A DNA stretch of 64,000 nt, taken from Mucilaginibacter inviolabilis (lineage in GTDB: Bacteria; Bacteroidota; Bacteroidia; Sphingobacteriales; Sphingobacteriaceae). A program made the position numbers and the translations under genes. Of this stretch, positions 44,219-51,689 are shown piece after piece. The stretch covers positions 3,720,001 through 3,784,000 of the forward strand of contig NZ_JAANAT010000001.1 in NCBI RefSeq assembly GCF_011089895.1. Reading direction: 5' to 3'. Position 1 is the first letter of the stretch, and every line of letters begins with the position of its first letter. The notes under the pieces are model-generated. The model made no database searches. It was not told where the DNA came from and worked only from the letters and a program-made list of their open reading frames with translations.

Positions 44219-44689
44219 ATGCAGCAATCAACAGAAATCATCAAACTACCAAGGGTTTATATCCTTAATTTAATAAATGATCTTAGTACTGAACAACTTA
44301 ACCACATACCAAAAGGCTTTAACAATAACCTCATCTGGAACCTGGCTCACCTGATATCCGCGCAGCAGGGCATATGTTATACCCGTGCCGGTTTACCTGT
44401 TGTGGTAGAAGATAAGTACTATACCCCTTTCCAACCGAATACCAAACCTGAGCGCTTTATCGATGCCGGGGAGATAGCCCACATCAAAGAACTTTTCCTG
44501 AGCAGTATTGACCGTCTGGAGCTCGATATGAAAGCAAATATCTTTACCAATTACCCTGCCTGGCTGAGCCGGTATGGTACCACCATTGCTTCTTTTGCTG
44601 ATGCTTTTGCATTTTTACCTTTTCATGAAGGCTTACACTGCGGCTATATTATGGCCTTGAAAAGAGCAGTGTTGAATGAGTTGGTTTAA
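44219..44689 (+). CDS. DinB-fold (DinB_2) family protein
   Basis: 156-aa four-helix-bundle protein of the DinB/YfiT superfamily, often metal- and thiol-dependent transferases. The metal-binding His pattern is seen as NLAHLISAQ (His in helix 2) and HEGLHCGYI (two His near the end, 137 and 141). No signal peptide. Substrate unknown; some relatives use bacillithiol or similar thiols. Transcribed alone; a dispersed repeat and a palindromic terminator follow. Confidence 0.88.
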   Translation: MQQSTEIIKLPRVYILNLINDLSTEQLNHIPKGFNNNLIWNLAHLISAQQGICYTRAGLPVVVEDKYYTPFQPNTKPERFIDAGEIAHIKELFLSSIDRLELDMKANIFTNYPAWLSRYGTTIASFADAFAFLPFHEGLHCGYIMALKRAVLNELV

Positions 44690-44721
44690 TTTGTTACGGG
44701 CCCCAAATAATGTTTTCAAAG

Positions 44722-44797
44722 GGTGTCATGATGAGCCCTTTCGAACCGTAGTGGGTAGGCTTCTGCGCACTACTCTTCGACAAGCTCAGACTGGCAG
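44722..44797. repeat. Decayed dispersed TGTCATGATGAG inverted repeat
   Basis: Left arm 44722-44745 (GGTGTCATGATGAGCCCTTT and on), right arm 44773-44797 (CTTCGACAAGCTCAGACTGG and on). Diverged member of the dispersed family. Confidence 0.6.
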
Positions 44798-44813
44798 GCC
44801 TTATTAAATGCAC

Positions 44814-44864
44814 AAACAAAAAAGGCCTTCTTGTACAAGAAGGCCTTTTTACTATAAATTCTTA
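44814..44864. terminator. Palindromic terminator, copy 1 of a direct repeat
   Basis: AAAAAGGCCTTCTTG followed by its complement forms a near-perfect palindrome (44818-44851) with T and A tracts. The 51-base segment 44814-44864 recurs at 45518-45568 with four differences. It follows the DinB-fold gene. Confidence 0.85.
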
Positions 44865-44911
44865 ACAATTAAGTTAAAAAGCTTTAACTTAATTGCTTAA
44901 TAAGTACGTGT

Positions 44912-45508
44912 ATGAACTTTTTCAAAAAACTATTTGCTTCCAATAAGCAAACACCCAATGATTCGGCTGGTGATAATAGGAAAGGAATAAATGTGCCTGA
45001 TATACCTGTTCTTAAAGAAGTGATGACTAATGATTATTTTGATAAAAGATACAAGGAATTAACGCAGAATGATGCGATAGCAATAGATGGATCTGTTAAG
45101 ATGGTAGAAAGCTTTTTTATTGAAACATTATCAAAAAAACCTGTACATGGTTCTGCTAATCATCCACAAAATTTGGATTTTGCCGCAACTAATGGCTATT
45201 TGAAGTTCTGTAAGCCATATGGATTTGGGAGTGGTGAATCAGCCATTCAACTGGCTTTTGCCTTTAGCAAATATATGATTGATAACTTTGATATGATTTT
45301 TTATTTTGACTCAGAACCTGAATACAAATTCAGGGATTTCACAATAAAAAAACATATAAACGAAGCTTTTATATCATTATATCCCTTAGAGTATACTCTG
45401 AAAGTGATAGCCAATGAGAAAACATTTGTAGACATCGTACAAAAAATAGAAGAGCAGGAAAAAAACATCCCAAATGTTGATGATCTGTTAAAAAGATTTA
45501 ACCCTTAA
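44912..45508 (+). CDS. Hypothetical protein between duplicated terminators
   Basis: 198 aa, not recognised. Short basic N-terminus (MNFFKKLFASNKQ), a polar linker, and a cytosolic alpha/beta domain (AIAIDGSVKMVESFFIETL..., AIQLAFAFSKYMIDNFDMIFYFDSEPEYKFRDF). No signal, no membrane segment, no catalytic motif. The composition and MNFFKKLF start recall orphan immunity-type proteins, but I find no toxin gene nearby, so this is only a suggestion. Lower GC than its neighbours. Flanked by a 51-base direct repeat containing the terminator, as if inserted next to or copied with it. Confidence 0.65.
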   Translation: MNFFKKLFASNKQTPNDSAGDNRKGINVPDIPVLKEVMTNDYFDKRYKELTQNDAIAIDGSVKMVESFFIETLSKKPVHGSANHPQNLDFAATNGYLKFCKPYGFGSGESAIQLAFAFSKYMIDNFDMIFYFDSEPEYKFRDFTIKKHINEAFISLYPLEYTLKVIANEKTFVDIVQKIEEQEKNIPNVDDLLKRFNP

Positions 45509-45517
45509 AGGGACAAA

Positions 45518-45568
45518 GAACAAAAAAGGCCTTCTTATACAAGAAGGCCTTTTTACTATAAACTCTTT
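45518..45568. terminator. Palindromic terminator of the ATP synthase operon, copy 2 of a direct repeat
   Basis: Nearly identical to 44814-44864; the palindrome (45522-45555) lies 10 bases after atpG on the minus strand and after the orphan gene on the plus strand. Confidence 0.85.
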
Positions 45569-45577
45569 TATAAATTA

Positions 45578-46468
45578 TTATTGTCCGGATAATGCCGCGG
45601 CACCACTCACAATTTCGGTAAGCTCGGTGGTGATGGCTGCCTGGCGGGCCTGGTTGTATGAAAGCTTCAGGGCTTTTAACAACTCGCCTGCGTTTTCGGT
45701 AGCCTTATCCATGGCTGTCATACGGGCACCATGCTCAGAAGCATTGGAATCCAGTACGGCACGGTATAACTGTATTTTAATATTTTTAGGTATCAGCTGC
45801 TCTACAATTTCTTCCTGCGAAGGCTCCAGGATGTAATCAACATTGGCTGTTTTTACTTCTTCCTTTTCCTTCTTATCGGCTTTTGGCACCGGCAATAATT
45901 GCTCGGCAATTAAATACTGTACAGCCGCGTTACGGAAATGGTTATATACCAGCTCAACACGATCGTATTTCCCGTTAACAAAACCTTCCATAATGCTTTC
46001 GGTAATTTTGGAAGTATTTTCAAAGTTAAGCTCATTGTACAGATCGTTATTATTACCAATTACATTGTACTTCCGTCGCTCATAATACTCCTGGCTTTTT
46101 TTACCGATTGCTACTATCGAAACATTACCGGCCTGCAATTGCTTGCTGTATTTATCGGCAATAAGGTTGTTAGCTGTTTTAATTGCGTTGGTATTAAAAG
46201 CACCAGCCAAACCACGGTTTGAGGTTACTACAACCACCAATACACGCACAGGCTCACGCTCTTGCAAATAGGGTGATGAGCCATCCTCTAAACTTGCAGA
46301 TAAGTTAGCCAGCAGTTCCTTTAGCTTGTTAGCATAAGGGCGCAATTGTACAATAGCATTTGTAGCACGCTTCAACTTAGCCGCCGAAACCATTTTCATG
46401 GCCTTGGTGATCTGCTGCGTTGATGATACAGATGTTATCCTGTTTCTTACTTCTTTTAAATTAGCCAT
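45578..46468 (-). CDS. atpG: ATP synthase F1 gamma subunit
   Basis: Central rotor shaft of F1; 296 aa. Terminal helices conserved: MANLKEVRNRITSVSSTQQITKAMKMVSAAKLKRA at the N-terminus and the C-terminal MTAMDKATENAGELLKALKLSYNQARQAAITTELTEIVSGAAAL. The central Rossmann-like part begins at about residue 75 (VRVLVVVVTSNRGLAGAFN). It is the last gene of the operon; the beta and epsilon genes (atpD, atpC) do not follow. A 151-base gap with a TATCAAG repeat separates it from atpA. Confidence 0.97.
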   Translation of the reverse strand: MANLKEVRNRITSVSSTQQITKAMKMVSAAKLKRATNAIVQLRPYANKLKELLANLSASLEDGSSPYLQEREPVRVLVVVVTSNRGLAGAFNTNAIKTANNLIADKYSKQLQAGNVSIVAIGKKSQEYYERRKYNVIGNNNDLYNELNFENTSKITESIMEGFVNGKYDRVELVYNHFRNAAVQYLIAEQLLPVPKADKKEKEEVKTANVDYILEPSQEEIVEQLIPKNIKIQLYRAVLDSNASEHGARMTAMDKATENAGELLKALKLSYNQARQAAITTELTEIVSGAAALSGQ

Positions 46469-46478
46469 TCTTCTTTTT

Positions 46479-46615
46479 TAGTATCAAGTATCGAGTATCA
46501 AGTATCAAGATTTTTGTACTTGAATACGCTTACTAATGGTACTTATATTTTTATCAGGCAGTTAGTATCAAACTTCAAAAAGTACTTGATACTTGATACT
46601 AACTACCTGATACTA
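46479..46615. repeat. Word-type inverted repeat E11 (TATCAAG word) between atpA and atpG
   Basis: Left arm 46479-46510 has TATCAAG or TATCGAG four times; right arm 46582-46615 reads back GTACTTGATACTTGATACTA and on. The loop also contains partial copies (GTACTTGAATACG). Third locus in the window using this word, here inside an operon. Confidence 0.85.
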
Positions 46616-46619
46616 CTAA

Positions 46620-48194
46620 TTAATAGTTACTTGCCAGTTCTTTGGCTACAGTTTCTAATACGCCGGTGATCTGGTCGTCAAATTTACCTGCTTTAAGGGC
46701 AGCTAAAACTTCTGGATGACGAGCCTCTAACTGGCTGGTAAACTCAGCTTCAAACTTCCTGATATCTTTTACAGGTACGCTACGCATCAGGTTTTTAGTA
46801 CCTAAGTAGATGATAGCCACTTGTTTTTCAACAGATACCGGAGAGAATTGACCTTGTTTCAATACCTCAACGTTACGAACACCTTTGTCCAATACTGTTT
46901 TGGTTGAAGCATCAAGATCTGAACCGAATTTAGAGAATGCTTCCAATTCGCGGTATTGAGCCTGATCCAATTTCAAGGTACCGGCTACTTTTTTCATGGA
47001 TTTGATCTGCGCATTACCACCCACACGTGATACCGAGATACCTACGTTAATGGCCGGACGAACACCCGCGTTAAACAGGTTTGACTCCAGGAATATCTGA
47101 CCATCGGTAATAGAAATTACGTTGGTTGGGATATAAGCAGATACGTCACCAGCTTGTGTTTCAATGATAGGCAAAGCGGTTAATGAACCACCACCTTTTA
47201 CGATACCTCTGATTGACTCTGGCAAATCGTTCATCGCCTGGGCGATAGAATCGTTAGAGTTGATCTTAGCGGCACGCTCTAATAAACGGCTGTGCAGGTA
47301 AAACACGTCACCTGGATAAGCCTCACGGCCCGGTGGACGACGTAATAACAATGATACCTCACGGTAAGCAACAGCTTGTTTTGACAAATCATCATAGATG
47401 ATCAAAGCTGGTCTTCCGGTATCACGGAAGTACTCGCCGATAGCGGCACCCGCAAACGGAGCAAAGAACTGCATGGTTGCAGAATCTGAAGCGTTTGCAG
47501 CTACAATGATAGAGTAAGGCATAGCGCCGTTTTCTTCCAGTGTACGTACAATGTTGGCTACTGTACTTGCTTTTTGACCACAAGCTACATATATACAGAT
47601 AACCGGTTGACCGGCATCATAAAATTCTTTTTGGTTGATGATGGTATCAATACAAACGGCAGTTTTACCGGTTTGACGGTCACCAATTACCAGCTCACGT
47701 TGTCCGCGGCCGATAGGGATCATCGCGTCGATAGCTTTGATACCAGTTTGCAGAGGCTCAGTTACCGGCTGACGATAGATTACACCAGGTGCTTTACGCT
47801 CTAAAGGCATCTCATAAGTTTGACCAGTGATAGGACCTTTACCGTCAATTGGGGTACCCAGGGTATCCACAACACGACCTAACATACCTTCACCTACGTT
47901 GATAGACGCGATACGGTTGGTACGTTTTACGGTATCACCTTCCTTAATATCGTCAGATTTACCTAACAATACCACACCCACGTTATCTTCTTCAAGGTTA
48001 AGCACGATACCTTGCAATCCTGTGCCAAATTCTACAAGCTCTCCTGATTGTACTTTTGTCAATCCATAAACGCGTGCAATACCGTCACCCACCTGGAGTA
48101 CAGTACCCACTTCTTCTAATTCAGATTCTGACTTGAAGCCTGCCAATTGCTGACGCAAAATTGCCGATACTTCGTCTGGTCTTACCTCTACCAT
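46620..48194 (-). CDS. atpA: ATP synthase F1 alpha subunit
   Basis: Non-catalytic nucleotide-binding subunit of F1; 524 aa. Walker A G-D-R-Q-T-G-K-T at 171-178 (Gln at the position of alpha subunits), [49 protein letters not shown] central region, and the alpha signature [17 protein letters not shown] near 390. Part of the leftward ATP synthase operon, 34 bases after atpH. Confidence 0.98.
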   Translation of the reverse strand: MVEVRPDEVSAILRQQLAGFKSESELEEVGTVLQVGDGIARVYGLTKVQSGELVEFGTGLQGIVLNLEEDNVGVVLLGKSDDIKEGDTVKRTNRIASINVGEGMLGRVVDTLGTPIDGKGPITGQTYEMPLERKAPGVIYRQPVTEPLQTGIKAIDAMIPIGRGQRELVIGDRQTGKTAVCIDTIINQKEFYDAGQPVICIYVACGQKASTVANIVRTLEENGAMPYSIIVAANASDSATMQFFAPFAGAAIGEYFRDTGRPALIIYDDLSKQAVAYREVSLLLRRPPGREAYPGDVFYLHSRLLERAAKINSNDSIAQAMNDLPESIRGIVKGGGSLTALPIIETQAGDVSAYIPTNVISITDGQIFLESNLFNAGVRPAINVGISVSRVGGNAQIKSMKKVAGTLKLDQAQYRELEAFSKFGSDLDASTKTVLDKGVRNVEVLKQGQFSPVSVEKQVAIIYLGTKNLMRSVPVKDIRKFEAEFTSQLEARHPEVLAALKAGKFDDQITGVLETVAKELASNY

Positions 48195-48228
48195 TGTTTA
48201 AAATTTATTTAGAGTTTTAGTGTTAATA

Positions 48229-48774
48229 TTAAGCTGCCTGTTCGGCAAATTCTTTCTTTAATTTTTTCAGGCTGGCTGCAATGCTGGTATCCACCTGCCT
48301 GTCGCCTACCGTTAATACAAAGCCACCAATTAATGTTGGGTCAACCTTGGCTTCCAGCTCCACGGTACCGCCAATTGCTTTTTGCAATTCGGCAACCAGT
48401 GTTTGTTTGTTAGCTGCAGAAAGCTCTGTAGCCGAAGCAACCTTTGCTTTAGTGATATGTTTTTTGATATTATACAGGTTAATGTACTCCAATGCTGTAG
48501 TATATAAAACCTCACCACGGCCTTTGTTTACCATCAGTTTAAAAAACGCGATAGTAGCCTTGTTAACCTTGCCCTCAAACACATCATCCAATATCTTGAT
48601 TTTTTTGATGTGGGCGATGATGGGGTTACTTAAAACAGCTTTAAGTTCAGGGCTTGCCTTAAGGGTATTCAAAAACAGATCCATGTCGGCCTTGATCGCA
48701 TCAACAATGTTTTGTTCCTGTGCAAGGTCAATCAATGATTTAGCGTACCTGGCTCCTACTGTTAATTCTGACAT
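48229..48774 (-). CDS. atpH: ATP synthase F1 delta subunit (OSCP)
   Basis: Stator subunit linking F1 to the peripheral stalk; 181 aa. Typical N-terminal ARYAKSLIDLAQEQN helix and C-terminal KVDPTLIGGFVLTVGDRQVDTSIAASLKKLKKEF, the delta/OSCP signature. Lies between atpF and atpA in the operon. The gap to atpF holds a word-type repeat. Confidence 0.96.
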   Translation of the reverse strand: MSELTVGARYAKSLIDLAQEQNIVDAIKADMDLFLNTLKASPELKAVLSNPIIAHIKKIKILDDVFEGKVNKATIAFFKLMVNKGRGEVLYTTALEYINLYNIKKHITKAKVASATELSAANKQTLVAELQKAIGGTVELEAKVDPTLIGGFVLTVGDRQVDTSIAASLKKLKKEFAEQAA

Positions 48775-48782
48775 ATATTTTT

Positions 48783-48861
48783 GAGATGTGAGACGTGAGA
48801 TGTGAGACGTGAGATCCAGACTATTTTATGTCTCATATCTCATATCTAATATCTAATATCT
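48783..48861. repeat. Word-type inverted repeat E12 (GAGATGTGAGACGT word) between atpF and atpH
   Basis: Left block 48783-48815 is a tandem duplication of the 14-base word GAGATGTGAGACGT plus GAGAT. Right block 48828-48861 repeats ATCTCAT and ATCTAAT words, giving an inverted, partly degenerate partner. It lies inside the ATP synthase operon. Confidence 0.75.
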
Positions 48862-48863
48862 AT

Positions 48864-49355
48864 TTACAATTTCACTTCTTTTAATAGTTGGCTCACCAGT
48901 TCGTCTTGTTTCTGGTGATCTTCAAATTGCTTGCGCAATACCTTTTCGGCAATCTGTAACGACAAGGTAGCTACCTGATTTTTAACATCAGCCATAGCAA
49001 TTGATTTCTGGTTGTTGATTTCTACACGAGCCAGTTCAATCATGCGTGCACCTTCTTTGTGGGCAAGCTCTTTGGCATCGGCAATCATTTGCTCTTTCAC
49101 TTTGCGGGCGTCAGATAATATATGATCACGCTCGGCACGGGCTTGTTTCAGTAACGACTCATTCTCGTTGGTTAAACGGGCCATTTCATCTTTAGCAGCT
49201 TCGGCTTTTGACAGTGAATCTTCAATAAAGCGTTCACGATCATTAAGAGCACCTAAGATAGGTTTCCAGGCAAATTTGCCCAGTAAAAACAGCAGGATTA
49301 CGAAAGATATCGTTGTCCAGACAACCAAACCAAGATTGGGGGTAACTAATTCCAT
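48864..49355 (-). CDS. atpF: ATP synthase F0 b subunit
   Basis: Peripheral stalk; 163 aa with one N-terminal membrane helix (about 9-26, LVVWTTISFVILLFLLGKFAWKPIL) and a long charged coiled coil (about 35-160). Standard F0 b architecture. Preceded by a GC-rich hairpin that separates it from atpE. Confidence 0.96.
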   Translation of the reverse strand: MELVTPNLGLVVWTTISFVILLFLLGKFAWKPILGALNDRERFIEDSLSKAEAAKDEMARLTNENESLLKQARAERDHILSDARKVKEQMIADAKELAHKEGARMIELARVEINNQKSIAMADVKNQVATLSLQIAEKVLRKQFEDHQKQDELVSQLLKEVKL

Positions 49356-49410
49356 AATTATGTATAGATATTTACTTTTATGTTATTCTTTCTTTAACCT
49401 GATTAAAACA

Positions 49411-49435
49411 AGCCCGGAGCCAATCGCTCCGGGTT
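49411..49435 (-). terminator. Intercistronic hairpin between atpE and atpF
   Basis: AGCCCGGAGC (49411-49420) pairs with GCTCCGGGTT (49426-49435) around a 5-base loop. On the minus strand it follows the atpE stop by about 26 bases and is followed by TTGTTTT, a weak T tract. It could be a partial terminator or an mRNA 3' end stabiliser that raises c-subunit yield. Confidence 0.6.
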
Positions 49436-49461
49436 GCTCTTTTCTTCTTTAACTCTACTAA

Positions 49462-49755
<294 letters not shown>

Positions 49756-49760
49756 TCAGA

Positions 49761-50840
49761 TTAATGGTGATGCTCTTCAACAGCCATCCCGATAAACAGG
49801 GAAGTAAGCATCGTAAAAATAAACGCCTGCAAAAACGCCACAAGCAATTCAATACAATCCATAAATACTACAAATGGAACAGAAACTGTTGACATCCATG
49901 CAGTTTTAAAGATAAATATCAAAGATATTAAGCTTAATACAATAATGTGACCGGCAGTAATGTTCGCAAACAAACGAATCATTAACGCAAATGGCTTTGA
50001 CAGAATACCGATGATCTCAACCGGAACCATGATAGGGTACAACCACAATGGGATACCAGGTGCAAAAATGTGTTTCCAGTAATATTTATTACCGCTAAAA
50101 TTAACAACTAAAAGCACTATTACCGATAACACCATAGTTACCGCAATATTACCGGTCAGGTTATAGCCTCCTGGAAAGAAAGGAACCAAACCCAATAAGT
50201 TATTGATTAATATAAAGAAGAAGATGGTTAGCAACAAAGGCATGTATCTAACATACTTAACACCAATATTAGGAATAGCTACATCATCTCTTACAAAAAG
50301 GATAACCGGCTCCAACAATGCCTGCAAACCTTTTGGTGCTTTGCCGGCACGTTTTTTATAAGCCGAAGTAATACTAAAAAACACCAATAGTAAAATGATC
50401 ATACCCATCCACATACTGGCTACGTTACGGGTTATAGAAAAATCATATATTTTGGCGTCTTTATTAACCTCACCATTCTCGGTAACTGCTAATATTTTAT
50501 TTCCTTCAAGCTTGTAATTATAATGCTCGCCTTTGTAAACCGGAGCTTCATGACCTTCTTCATGATGAAGACCTAGTTTTTCTGATGAAAATATCTCCAA
50601 TCCTTTATCTGTGTACAGGATAACCGGCAATGGAATGGCCGTTTCGCCAAGAACATGCCAGGAGTGTGAATCACCGATGTGTTCAAATACTACCTCTTTC
50701 GGATCAAATGGTTTTTCGCTTGCTTCAGCAGCTTTTTCTTGTGAAAAAGATAATGTTGGCTTAACACAGAAAAGCAAAAAAAGCGCGGAAATCAGTAATG
50801 GTTTAAATATTTTTGAGTTCAAAATCGAGCTATTATTCAT
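49761..50840 (-). CDS. atpB: ATP synthase F0 a subunit with long N-terminal extension
   Basis: Stator channel of F0; 359 aa, about 90 longer than E. coli, as is usual in Bacteroidota. The N-terminal 30-35 residues look like a signal peptide (LLISALFLLFCVKPTLSFSQEKAAE). A 100-residue periplasmic extension follows, then six or so membrane helices. The essential Arg lies in MIRLFANITAGH near residue 287. The C-terminus ends VEEHHH. Downstream atpE is 44 bases away. Confidence 0.95.
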   Translation of the reverse strand: MNNSSILNSKIFKPLLISALFLLFCVKPTLSFSQEKAAEASEKPFDPKEVVFEHIGDSHSWHVLGETAIPLPVILYTDKGLEIFSSEKLGLHHEEGHEAPVYKGEHYNYKLEGNKILAVTENGEVNKDAKIYDFSITRNVASMWMGMIILLLVFFSITSAYKKRAGKAPKGLQALLEPVILFVRDDVAIPNIGVKYVRYMPLLLTIFFFILINNLLGLVPFFPGGYNLTGNIAVTMVLSVIVLLVVNFSGNKYYWKHIFAPGIPLWLYPIMVPVEIIGILSKPFALMIRLFANITAGHIIVLSLISLIFIFKTAWMSTVSVPFVVFMDCIELLVAFLQAFIFTMLTSLFIGMAVEEHHH

Positions 50841-50854
50841 CTAGATGAAGTTTT

Positions 50855-51241
50855 CTACCTTATTTTTTGGTTGCGCAAGTTACGTAACAAACCATAAATT
50901 TCAAAACCCATATTTAAGAAATATATATAAAAAAAATCGGCCACAAAAACGTACCTGTTTACCTTGTTTTTTAAAAGAAAAATCAAAGCAAAAAACATAC
51001 AGGCCAACAGCTTAACCGTTGTTGCAGCCAAAAATGCCTGTGCGTACATTTCTTTATTGATTTTGGCTACCATCAGGATAGAAATTACCGTTAAAAAGGT
51101 AAGCCCCGACAGGAAGAAAAACAACAGCCAGAACTTCGGGATGAGCAGATTGGTATAACCAATATAAGAAAACACCAGTGGTGGTACTGCTATGATAATA
51201 ATAAACGATAAATAGGATAATACAGTAGGTAGAATTTTCAA
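50855..51241 (-). CDS. Small membrane protein of the ATP synthase operon
   Basis: 128 aa with four hydrophobic helices (LSYLSFIIIIAVPPLVF, FWLLFFFLSGLTFLTVISILMV, AFLAATTVKLLACMFFALIFLL and FVADFFYIYFLNMGFEIYGLL). The position between atpZ and atpB, the size and the fold fit the AtpI role (assembly factor of the c-ring or Mg2+ uptake), but I do not see a signature. The start is unusual: TTG at 51241-51239 overlaps the atpZ stop TGA as TTGA, a translational coupling arrangement; the longer ATG reading at 51313 would run 72 bases through atpZ and is less likely. Confidence 0.65.
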   Translation of the reverse strand: MKILPTVLSYLSFIIIIAVPPLVFSYIGYTNLLIPKFWLLFFFLSGLTFLTVISILMVAKINKEMYAQAFLAATTVKLLACMFFALIFLLKNKVNRYVFVADFFYIYFLNMGFEIYGLLRNLRNQKIR

Positions 51242-51468
51242 CTTTTTACAGATCTGATAACAATATATAACGCAATAAACACCCCGATAAGCGATAACAC
51301 CGCTGTTACCCATTTTACCCGGTGAGCCATAACTTCGTCAATTTTATAGCCTGCAAAAGCAAATACGCCAATAACCGCTATCATCTGGAAAGCCACACCG
51401 CTGAATTTGGCGTAAGTGTTTGCCTCACCAACATTATCAGAGTCGCCCTGCTGTTCTTTTTTAGCCAT
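51238..51468 (-). CDS. atpZ: AtpZ/AtpI family protein
   Basis: First gene of the ATP synthase operon; 76 aa with two membrane helices (FQMIAVIGVFAFAGYKI and AVLSLIGVFIALYIVI) after a polar N-terminus. This is the AtpZ pattern (small protein with Gly-tyr-lys turn GYKIDEV), known to help assembly of the c-ring. The ATG at 51468 is preferred over the TTG at 51474. A TAAATTTG box lies at 51472-51479 on the minus strand, so close that it cannot give a normal 5' leader. Confidence 0.85.
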   Translation of the reverse strand: MAKKEQQGDSDNVGEANTYAKFSGVAFQMIAVIGVFAFAGYKIDEVMAHRVKWVTAVLSLIGVFIALYIVIRSVKS

Positions 51469-51480
51469 GTGCAAATTTAT

Positions 51481-51512
51481 TAAACCTATTGGATAAAATC
51501 CTGAATTCTAAA
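51481..51512 (-). promoter_or_regulatory. Candidate promoter of the ATP synthase operon
   Basis: On the minus strand TTTA (about 51509-51512) and TAGGTTTA (51488-51481) are about 20 bases apart; the latter is 7 of 8 to TAnnTTTG. The predicted start would leave a leader of under 10 bases before the ATG at 51468. Confidence 0.3.
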
Positions 51513-51516
51513 CACT

Positions 51517-51616
51517 AAATCAAAAATCAAAATAAATCCAAAACGACGAAACCCTCCGGAGCACCACCGTTAAAATAAACAATAACTAAAAATCGAACAT
51601 CCCAAATCCAAAATCG
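51517..51616. repeat. Low-complexity words (AAATCAAAAATC / CCAAATCC) in a divergent gap
   Basis: CAAAAATCAAAATAAATCC at 51521-51539 and CCCAAATCCAAAATCG at 51601-51616 repeat a word without an inverted partner. Located between the divergent atpZ and sprE genes. Confidence 0.35.
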
Positions 51617-51689
51617 TATAATATCTTTAGTATTTTAGCAATGCTTTTAAAACCAATAGCTTATTTTGAGGCAACTACCTATATCTTCC

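Noticed and set aside
44818..45555. Insertion-sequence ends around the orphan gene
   Set aside because: The flanking copies are terminators in direct orientation, and there is no transposase; a simple duplication is enough.
45938..46222. 94-codon plus-strand frame opposite atpG
   Set aside because: Antisense shadow of a well conserved gene, no promoter or family.
48281..48784. 167-codon plus-strand open frame opposite atpH
   Set aside because: Shadow of the delta subunit gene; codon pattern follows the minus strand gene.
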